From positions 1 to 58,581 of the IMG/VR virus record IMGVR_UViG_3300025096_001538: 58,581 nucleotides of DNA; one strand, 5' to 3'. The notes below the pieces were generated by a model that made no database searches, had not been told where the DNA came from, and saw only the letters and a program-made list of their open reading frames with translations. Positions 52,500 through 58,581 of this stretch are shown here, one piece after another. Both the position numbers and the translations under genes were made by a program. This stretch comes from a virus. The stretch's first letter is position 1; every line of letters begins with the position of its first letter.

Positions 52500-52763
52500 C
52501 TAACTCCTCTGTAACGAATCAAGTTTAAACTTAAATCTTAGTTCTTCAAGTTCTTGATCTCTTTTCATTAATTCTATTTCGGCCTGAATATTTTTAATTT
52601 GACCTTGTTTTTCTATTTCTTCTTCCAATGATGTTACTCTACTCTCCAATTTGTACCATCCACCACCTAATGCGCCCAACAATCCTATAATATTAACAAT
52701 AAACTTAATATTACTCATCTTTTTCATCTTAAAGATTTCTTGTATATCTTCGAAATCTTCCAT
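52500..52763 (-). CDS. Small membrane protein with coiled coil
   Basis: 87 residues. A membrane segment at about 19-37 (I-K-F-I-V-N-I-I-G-L-L-G-A-L-G-G-G) is followed by a Glu/Lys coiled coil. It starts at the stop codon of the 952-residue gene. A role in the envelope or lysis is possible; nothing more can be said. Confidence 0.58.
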   Translation of the reverse strand: MEDFEDIQEIFKMKKMSNIKFIVNIIGLLGALGGGWYKLESRVTSLEEEIEKQGQIKNIQAEIELMKRDQELEELRFKFKLDSLQRS

Positions 52764-55621
52764 TAGAATGTCATAAGTCCTGTTATTTGATTAATCGGTG
52801 CAAATGCTCCTGTAAATTTAAATGTTTTTCCATTATACTTGAAAACTATTCCTTCACTTGGAACTATTGCATCTAATCCACCTATCCTATTCAATTTATC
52901 CAACTGTAATTTTAATGTATTGAGTTTTTTCAAATCTCCACCACTTCTAACATTCTTAATTGCTGCATCTAATTGTTTTTTTACTCGTTGAACCGTAGAA
53001 TCTGGACTTGCTGCTAACCAACCACTTACATTTTTCATTATTTCTGAACCAACCTCAAAAAATAACTCCTCAAATGGTTTCATATTCTTTTTAACCATTT
53101 TTGCGTGGTCTGCTTTATCGGTAGATAATACCCAATCTAAAAATTTTGGATGGTCTTTTAAATCTTTTCTAATCATTGGTATTTTATATGACTTATCAAA
53201 GAATGCCCATCTCTTTGTAAGTTTTTCTAATATTTTATTGGGTATCTTTGGATAATCAGTTTGACTGGCCCCATTCATAATCCATTCTTGCCAAAACATT
53301 TGATGATACATCGAAAGAGTATCATTATCACCTAAACTATATTCCTTTTGTAATTTATTTAATTTACTTATAAAATACTTTTTCTTCTTATCAAAATCTT
53401 GATGTTTAGGTACGGTTAAAAAGTTTGGTTTTCCAATCTTATAATGTTTCTGTATATTTTTATTTACTTGTTTAATCATACCAGCTAACATTCTTGCACT
53501 ATCTTTGACCTCACCAATTGCATTTCCATCATCATCATATTCTAATGCCCCATGAAATACAATTTCGGCTTTGTCATAATTTATAACATTGGATGACTTA
53601 GGCCACATAACTTCAAGATTCATCCAAGCTTTACCATTCTTAAATATCTTATTTCGTTGTTTATCCGAAAGTGAACCAATGGCCCTTTCCAAATCTTTCA
53701 TAGCAAAACTAAATGCGTCCGCGATATCACCCCTACCTTTAAACTTAGAAATTATTCCACTTGTACTTAGTGCAGTTTTACCACCATCCTTTAAGTGTCC
53801 TTTGTTTCTGGCAGCTACTAATTTTCCACCAGTTGCTTCTGTAATCTTTTGTTCCTTCCAATTAAATAATTTCTTAAATTTATTATGCATCATTAAAAAG
53901 ACACCTTCATCCCAATAACCAAATGCATCTTTAAATAATTTTTTCCTTTCTTCATCCGAAAATTTCTGTGAACCAAGTAATTCTCTCATTACCGTTCCAC
54001 TAACTTCCTTTCCACCAACCTTAACTGATTGATGTGGGGCAGTCATAAAATATCCGTGTTCCTCATATCCCTTTAGATTATTCTTATTCTTTTTATAATC
54101 TTGGAAATATGATAAACCACCATCTTTCCTTTTACCACCTGCCAATCTTCCGGCATCCTTTTGTCCGAATATATATATCACGGCAGTGGTCTCGGAATCG
54201 TATTTTTTTAGCACATTATTTGCCACCAATGGAACTTTTTCCTTGATAATACGATTTTTAGGTACACCCATCTTGGTCATATGACGAAGCTTCTCTCTGT
54301 AATTCATAGGATGTTTAGGTGGTTTTTTGATATCTGATGTTGTGATGTAAGCGTCATCTACCCTTGACTTTAACCACTTGTAAGTCTTTAAGTGATGTGG
54401 GCCAAATGGTTGATATCTACCACCATAGATACCTATTACTTTTTTAATTTTTTTATTATCTTCTGATAACCACTCGTCAAAAACTTCCATAGCCTTTCTC
54501 ATACCACTTGTCTGTGATTTATGATGTTTCGCTCTATTATACATCGTTTCCACAATTTCTTTTTGTTCTGATTTAGACCTATTCGTAATTGACTTTATAG
54601 TTTTATTTGCAGTTCTAACTGAATCATAACCAATTCCCTTTATATGATCCAATTTAGTTCGTGGCCAATAATATTGTTCTCCTGCCTCGTTAAGTTGTTC
54701 TAATTCATGTTCTTTTAGAACTGGATTTACAAGTTCCCCTACAAGTGCACTATATTTAGGTTTTTTTGTAGTTGGAACGAATTGTTTATATTTTTTATCT
54801 GGAGTATGTTCATATTCTTTTACAATAAAACTAAGTTTAGACTTATAATCATTTGGAAGTGTATTTTCTATACCAAGAAACTTTACTGCTCCTGGAACAA
54901 GATAAAGTATCATTTCCCTTTTATTTAAGTTCATAATTAATTGACTTGAAGTCCAAAGTTTATTTTGTGCTCTAACTAAATCATACTTGGGTCCCTTATC
55001 TTGTATATGATTATAAAACGCAGGAAATAATTCTTTATAATGTGGTGTCTGGTGTACAACATTTAATGCATTCATCAATCTTAACTCTGAAGATAATTTA
55101 TCATTTCCTCTTTGATAACCTTGTTCAGTATGTTCTATTCCGTGATTAGTTCTTACTATTGGTTCTTTACTTAAATCTTTTATCTTTACTACAGGCTTAA
55201 CTCTACTTGTATTTTCTATCACTACGAGTTTTTTACCATCACCTACCAATGTATGACCTTTAATCCCACCATGATATGATACCAATGATTTTACAACATC
55301 GTGTAAAGTTGTCTTACGAAGTGCCTCTCTAATTCTTGCACCATCTTTGGACATCGCTTTCTTTTTCTTTGACTTATCAAAATCTTTCTCATCTCGTTTT
55401 ACGAATAATGCAGAGTTTACCAAACCGATTCCATGAGAATTCATTCCCTCTGACCAATCTGTATCTTGGTCTATTACATAGCATAACTCAACACCATAAC
55501 CAGTTAGTTCCCTAACTACTTTAAGATTCGGATTATAATTTCTATCTCGGTTTTTACCGATAACCATATCATTACCGAACATTGATGCCACTGCTATACA
55601 TTCTTCTATGTGTTTCTTCAT
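52763..55621 (-). CDS. Multidomain polyprotein: Ntn-hydrolase, HxGH nucleotidyltransferase, ligase-like domain
   Basis: 952 residues. (1) Residues 8-about 300 resemble Ntn-hydrolases of the penicillin acylase/acyltransferase (C45/C59) group: Cys8, G-K-N-R-D-R-N at 22-28 and R-T-N-H-G at 157-161. Cys8 directly follows I5-E6-E7, a prohead-protease-type site. (2) Residues 313-387 are a small basic domain bounded by L-N-E|A (310-312) and L-S-E|D (385-387). (3) Residues 388-595 are an HxGH-type nucleotidyltransferase (G-G-R-Y-Q-P-F-G-P-H-H, 400-410), ending at I-T-E|A (593-595). (4) Residues 596-952 are a ligase/nucleotidyltransferase-like fold: A-R-N-K-G-H-L-K-D-G-G (604-614), M-N-L-E-V (667-671), E-G-I-V-F-K-Y (923-929) and K-T-F-K-F-T-G. 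Its K-x-D-G motif I is missing here and is encoded at 50078. Acyl, NAD-related or RNA substrates are possible; none is shown. Confidence 0.72.
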   Translation of the reverse strand: MKKHIEECIAVASMFGNDMVIGKNRDRNYNPNLKVVRELTGYGVELCYVIDQDTDWSEGMNSHGIGLVNSALFVKRDEKDFDKSKKKKAMSKDGARIREALRKTTLHDVVKSLVSYHGGIKGHTLVGDGKKLVVIENTSRVKPVVKIKDLSKEPIVRTNHGIEHTEQGYQRGNDKLSSELRLMNALNVVHQTPHYKELFPAFYNHIQDKGPKYDLVRAQNKLWTSSQLIMNLNKREMILYLVPGAVKFLGIENTLPNDYKSKLSFIVKEYEHTPDKKYKQFVPTTKKPKYSALVGELVNPVLKEHELEQLNEAGEQYYWPRTKLDHIKGIGYDSVRTANKTIKSITNRSKSEQKEIVETMYNRAKHHKSQTSGMRKAMEVFDEWLSEDNKKIKKVIGIYGGRYQPFGPHHLKTYKWLKSRVDDAYITTSDIKKPPKHPMNYREKLRHMTKMGVPKNRIIKEKVPLVANNVLKKYDSETTAVIYIFGQKDAGRLAGGKRKDGGLSYFQDYKKNKNNLKGYEEHGYFMTAPHQSVKVGGKEVSGTVMRELLGSQKFSDEERKKLFKDAFGYWDEGVFLMMHNKFKKLFNWKEQKITEATGGKLVAARNKGHLKDGGKTALSTSGIISKFKGRGDIADAFSFAMKDLERAIGSLSDKQRNKIFKNGKAWMNLEVMWPKSSNVINYDKAEIVFHGALEYDDDGNAIGEVKDSARMLAGMIKQVNKNIQKHYKIGKPNFLTVPKHQDFDKKKKYFISKLNKLQKEYSLGDNDTLSMYHQMFWQEWIMNGASQTDYPKIPNKILEKLTKRWAFFDKSYKIPMIRKDLKDHPKFLDWVLSTDKADHAKMVKKNMKPFEELFFEVGSEIMKNVSGWLAASPDSTVQRVKKQLDAAIKNVRSGGDLKKLNTLKLQLDKLNRIGGLDAIVPSEGIVFKYNGKTFKFTGAFAPINQITGLMTF

Positions 55622-57333
55622 CTCCGTCCACCCTTATCAAAATCTTTTGAGAATTTTTTGAGTTTATCAAATGCTCTAAACTTTTTCATCTTTTCTTGTT
55701 TATGCCATTTCATCTTATCAAATACTTTCATTCTCATATGTTGTTTTACTATCCAATAAATATCAAGAACATTGCCTCCCATAGATTTTATCCACTTGGC
55801 ATATTTCTTAACGAGTTTTGCTGATACATGCTCGTGTCCGTAATGTGTCCAAAACCCTTTCTTTGGATGTAGTTTTGCAGTTGAGTCTTTACCTATATCG
55901 TGAAATAGAGCGGCAAGTGCAAAATCTATATCACCAGTTTTAAGTGCTCTGTTAGTAACGGCAATCGTGTGTTTTAACACATTACCTTCTGGATGAGCAT
56001 CTCTCCGCTGGTCGTAATTTTTGAGATTGTAAACTCTTTTCTTTAAATCACTTGGTAGTGCATTATAAATGTCTTTGAATTTCTTCGGTTTTTTTCTCAT
56101 TGCTATTTCGTTCATTTTAAGTTTCTTTCTCAACTTTTCAATTTCCCTTTGAACTTTCTTTTGGGCTGAACTTCCTGGCATCATTTTCATTGCCATTGTA
56201 TAAAGTTTATACAACTTTGCCTTATCACTATTTTCATTTAAGAATTTATCTTTTTCCTTGTTTTGTATTGCTTTACCAATATCCTTCCCCTTTAAATCAC
56301 CCGAAACATCACTACCTCTTACCGATAGTTTAAATCTAACTAACTTTTTAAAATCTTTTCCAATGTACTTACCCCATTTAAGAATTTGACCTTTACTCAA
56401 TTTAGTCTTTTCTTGAAACTTCTTAATCATAAAGATATTCTCAGGTTTAAAATTCTGTAAAGAATTCAAAAACTGAATATCGACAATTTCTTGATTAGGA
56501 TAGGCTAAACCATTCAATTTCCGTAATGAATTTACATCATTTTTTCGTAAAATCCAAGATAAAAATAAAATATAATCGTTTTCATTTATGTACGGAACTT
56601 TAACTTGAAATCCAGGTAATATCTGTTTTGTAAATCCTAATGAATCAGCAAGTTGTAAATACTTTTTAGTTGATTTTGCCTTTTTGATTGACTTGACAAA
56701 TTCATCTCGTATCCTTTCTGTACTTACACCTTTAAGACTTGGATTTTGTCTTAAAGCCTTTTCTGTTTCTTTCCCTAACTTACCACCAAGTGCCCCCTGA
56801 AATCTTAATGCTCTCATCTTTCTTAACGGATCTTCATCAAATCTTTCGACAGCATTTCCAACCGTTCTGATTTTTTTCCTTTTCAAATCTGCTATTCCAC
56901 CAACCAAGTCTACAATCTCTCCCCTATCCATATCGTAGAACAACGCATTTATGGTTAAATCTCTCCGTTTAACATCACCTTCGATGTCGGTATAATCAAC
57001 TGAACTTGGGCGTCTCCCTTTACCAATATCCTTTCTGAATGTTGCTATTTCGTGTCCAGCCACTATCACGACACCGAATTGTTTTCCAACCTCTACGGTT
57101 TTCAATCCACCTTTTTTTGCTATTGCCAATACCTCGTCAGGTTTAGCGTCGGTGGCCAAATCAAAATCTTTTGGGTTCTTTCCTAATATTGCATCCCTAA
57201 CTGCTCCACCAACAACAAAAAGTTTTTTCTTGTTTTTCTTAAAAAGTTTGTGTATATTCTTTATGTCAGAAGGGATGTTGAGCCTAAATTTAGAATACTC
57301 ATTCAACGGAATTAAATTAGAAAGATAAATCAT
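55618..57333 (-). CDS. CCA/poly(A)-type nucleotidyltransferase with HD domain
   Basis: 571 residues from the ATG at 57333 (a TTG at 57345 is the alternative). It begins M-I-Y-L-S-N-L-I-P-L-N-E|Y, an L-x-E leader. Residues 37-about 230 are a class-II CCA-adding/PAP head: V-V-G-G-A-V-R-D (40-47), the metal pair in D-F-D-L-A-T-D (56-62), R-R-D-L-T-I-N-A-L (123-131) and E-D-P-L-R-K-M-R-A-L-R-F (167-178). A helical neck follows. Residues 410-571 are an HD phosphohydrolase-like domain with H455, H478-D479 in H-D-I-G-K, and H500/H502. L-N-E|N (365-367) and M-N-E|I (407-409) flank the linker, so proteolysis could separate the two enzymes. Possible roles are tRNA 3'-end repair or RNA tailing with cyclic-phosphate removal. 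Confidence 0.82.
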   Translation of the reverse strand: MIYLSNLIPLNEYSKFRLNIPSDIKNIHKLFKKNKKKLFVVGGAVRDAILGKNPKDFDLATDAKPDEVLAIAKKGGLKTVEVGKQFGVVIVAGHEIATFRKDIGKGRRPSSVDYTDIEGDVKRRDLTINALFYDMDRGEIVDLVGGIADLKRKKIRTVGNAVERFDEDPLRKMRALRFQGALGGKLGKETEKALRQNPSLKGVSTERIRDEFVKSIKKAKSTKKYLQLADSLGFTKQILPGFQVKVPYINENDYILFLSWILRKNDVNSLRKLNGLAYPNQEIVDIQFLNSLQNFKPENIFMIKKFQEKTKLSKGQILKWGKYIGKDFKKLVRFKLSVRGSDVSGDLKGKDIGKAIQNKEKDKFLNENSDKAKLYKLYTMAMKMMPGSSAQKKVQREIEKLRKKLKMNEIAMRKKPKKFKDIYNALPSDLKKRVYNLKNYDQRRDAHPEGNVLKHTIAVTNRALKTGDIDFALAALFHDIGKDSTAKLHPKKGFWTHYGHEHVSAKLVKKYAKWIKSMGGNVLDIYWIVKQHMRMKVFDKMKWHKQEKMKKFRAFDKLKKFSKDFDKGGRR

Positions 57334-57429
57334 TACCACTTCCAACCTAACATTGTCTTAGTTCTAAGATAATGTTTTGCTGCCTCTTCCATTCCATACT
57401 CTTTATCTATCTTTGGATGCCAAGTATCT
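57333..57429 (-). pseudogene. Stranded 3' coding remnant of the 57430-57729 gene
   Basis: If one copy of the 34-bp repeat is removed, the reading frame of the upstream gene continues for about 22 more codons (E-Y-G-M-E-E-A-A-K-H-Y-L-R-T-K-T-M-L-G-W-K-W). It then stops at a TAA that forms a perfect TAATG overlap with the next gene at 57333, as elsewhere in this operon. The segment now lies outside any frame and looks recently stranded. Confidence 0.75.
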
Positions 57430-57467
57430 TTAATCTTTATCTATCTTTGGATGCCAAGTATCTTTAA
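57400..57467. repeat. 34-bp perfect tandem duplication
   Basis: 57400-57433 is repeated exactly at 57434-57467. The length shifts the frame by one and introduces the current stop (57430-57432) of the gene that starts at 57729. Confidence 0.97.
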
Positions 57468-57729
57468 AGAACTTCATTGGCATTCCCTTGAAAGCATATT
57501 TACTTGAACCAGCCACCATTGTTTGCCAATCTTTTACTATCTTCCTTTTATCTACTATCCAAACATGCTTATATCTTCTACCATTAGAAATCCATTTATT
57601 CTGTACTGAACCAAATACAACTTTTGCCTTTTTATCTTTTTGGTTAGTCATGTAATATTTCCAAGCCCACGAAACACATTCACCACAAGCGATAACTTTT
57701 TCTGATATTAGTTGTCTTAGTTTAATCAT
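57430..57729 (-). CDS. Leader-bearing small Cys/His protein, C-terminally truncated
   Basis: 99 residues from the ATG at 57729 (AAAGGAG site; overlap ATGATTAA with the previous gene). Reading from 57783 is unlikely. The leader M-I-K-L-R-Q-L-I-S-E has predicted cleavage after E10. The mature part opens with A-C-G-E-C-V-S-W-A-W, then K-H-V-W-I-V-D and V-K-D-W-Q-T-M. The order Cys...His...Asp with these surroundings is reminiscent of small papain-fold (NlpC-like) hydrolases, but this is tentative. A 34-bp tandem duplication cuts off about 22 original C-terminal residues; the catalytic-looking residues are kept. Confidence 0.65.
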   Translation of the reverse strand: MIKLRQLISEKVIACGECVSWAWKYYMTNQKDKKAKVVFGSVQNKWISNGRRYKHVWIVDKRKIVKDWQTMVAGSSKYAFKGMPMKFFKDTWHPKIDKD

Positions 57730-58581
57730 CAAAAACTCCTTTTCTATCTGTATACCACTTACGATATTTTGCTGGAGTTCCAATAGTTATATTTTTTGTA
57801 AGTCTTTCAAGTTGGTCTTTTTGTTTCTTATCCCACTCCCAACCCTTAGCTACTCTACTCATTACAAATACTTCTTTAATCTTTGCACCATATATCAAAA
57901 TTTCATTCCACCAAACAGAACCCTTCGTGGATGGTGTTGCAAGGTTTTTCTTTACTAACTTTTTATGCTTTTTCAATAAATTATTTGTCAAGTCAATGTA
58001 GTCAGCAATTACTTCCTGTGCCTTTTTATTTAATATTTCTTTAACTGCCGCTTCATATTCTTTGATATTATCTGCAGTAGTTCCAAATTTTTCCATCATT
58101 TTATCTTTTGTTTCCCATTCAAAATCTCTCCACGATTCACGGCCAGGAATCTTTTTTCTTTTTGCCGCCGAAGCTACCAAATATGGATCATCAAAAACTA
58201 TTGTTGAATTAATCCACCTACGGCCTGTTTTATCTGGTTCACTTTGCATATCAATATATTTTCTTGCTAATAAAGTTCCTTCTATCCAAAATATAACTCC
58301 GCCTTCAGTCTGAATACCCTTTCCTTTAGCTAATTGAGAATCTTTACCGGCACGAGTAAATGTTGAGATTGATTTTTTACTACCAAGTAATTTTTTTACA
58401 TTTTCTAAATGATGAAGTGTTGTTACATGAAAAGAAGTTATTGGTATTTTACCAATTATTCTCTCCATTGACTTTGGATAGATGGGAATGGTTTTTTGAT
58501 TAAGAACCCAATCTAATGTTTTTCTCGTATGGGCAGGATACCACTTATCATCAATCCAATCTTCTAATAATAAATCTTTTA
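57722..58581 (-). CDS. Leader-bearing hypothetical protein, 5' end outside window
   Basis: The frame is open to the window edge: beyond the Met at 58468 it reads back through W-Y-P-A-H, D-D-K-W and then L-K-D-L-L-L-E-D at the very end. So the start codon lies just outside and the protein begins with the shared leader. About 285 residues are visible. The region S-F-H-V-T-T-L-H-H-L, K-S-I-S-T-F-T, G-G-V-I-F-W-I-E-G and G-R-R-W-I-N-S looks like a conserved fold that I cannot name. The C-terminal half is helical and Lys-rich. Confidence 0.7.
   Translation of the reverse strand, partial: KDLLLEDWIDDKWYPAHTRKTLDWVLNQKTIPIYPKSMERIIGKIPITSFHVTTLHHLENVKKLLGSKKSISTFTRAGKDSQLAKGKGIQTEGGVIFWIEGTLLARKYIDMQSEPDKTGRRWINSTIVFDDPYLVASAAKRKKIPGRESWRDFEWETKDKMMEKFGTTADNIKEYEAAVKEILNKKAQEVIADYIDLTNNLLKKHKKLVKKNLATPSTKGSVWWNEILIYGAKIKEVFVMSRVAKGWEWDKKQKDQLERLTKNITIGTPAKYRKWYTDRKGVFDD

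Noticed and set aside
1-58581. tRNA genes, CRISPR arrays, integrase or attachment sites
   Set aside because: The gaps were read for cloverleaf ends, regular spaced repeats and recombinase genes; none was convincing. No gap exceeds 300 bases.

Overview
This window is a stretch of the late (morphogenesis) region of a strictly lytic, contractile-tailed phage of the extended T4 supergroup (a 'far-T4' myovirus). The DNA is strongly AT-rich. Every gene I can support is on the minus strand, tightly packed with ATGA, TAATG or TAGTG overlaps, and usually preceded by an AGGAG/GGAGA-type ribosome binding site. No tRNA, integrase, CRISPR array or insertion sequence was seen. The mix of genes (ThyX, RimK-like ligase, phage-borne ribosomal protein S21, CCA/polyA-type nucleotidyltransferase) resembles marine T4-like phages. 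The host cannot be named from the sequence.

Layout in the direction of transcription (high to low coordinates). 58.6-49.1 kb: small accessory proteins plus two large enzymes, a CCA/PAP-type nucleotidyltransferase with an HD domain and a 952-residue multidomain protein (Ntn-hydrolase + HxGH nucleotidyltransferase + ligase-like domain). 49.1-48.1 kb: small membrane and structural proteins. 48.1-44.6 kb: large terminase (gp17) and portal (gp20). 44.6-41.5 kb: head-core-region proteins and the prohead protease (gp21). 41.5-35.8 kb: an unusual insertion of leader-bearing proteins and ribosomal protein S21. 35.7-32.1 kb: acidic scaffold (gp22), major capsid protein (gp23) and a small structural protein. 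32.0-28.7 kb: neck proteins (gp13- and gp14-like) and a gp15-like tail completion protein fused to a fibre-like domain. 28.7-21.5 kb: LamG, fibre and S74-chaperone proteins, interrupted by a Nudix hydrolase and three small genes. 21.4-13.3 kb: tail sheath, tail tube, holin-like protein, gp26-like assembly chaperone with a frameshift extension, and tape measure. 13.3-3.9 kb: tube cap, LysM and baseplate proteins. 3.9-0 kb: a coupled metabolic cassette of ThyX, glycosyltransferase, RimK-like ligase, a family-A polymerase palm protein and a partial gene.

The most interesting signal is a shared N-terminal leader (pattern M-x-K-L-K-x-L-L-x-E) on at least eleven otherwise unrelated proteins, with looser versions on several more. 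It looks like the T4 capsid-targeting sequence, which the prohead protease removes after L/I-x-E. The same L/I-x-E sites occur between domains of the largest accessory proteins. In the 952-residue protein they fall at each domain border, and one would expose a Cys at the start of an Ntn-hydrolase. The ligase-like domain is also split: the catalytic K-x-D-G fragment is at the C-terminus of a different leader-bearing protein, again after an I-x-E site. I infer a set of internal head proteins that are packaged, matured by the prohead protease and probably injected with the DNA.

Other points of note: a probable programmed +1/-2 frameshift in the tail assembly chaperone; three perfect tandem duplications (29, 34 and 45 bp), two of which break reading frames; and a recurring sense-strand GATATTTATA element upstream of late genes that reads as the reverse complement of the T4 late promoter core.
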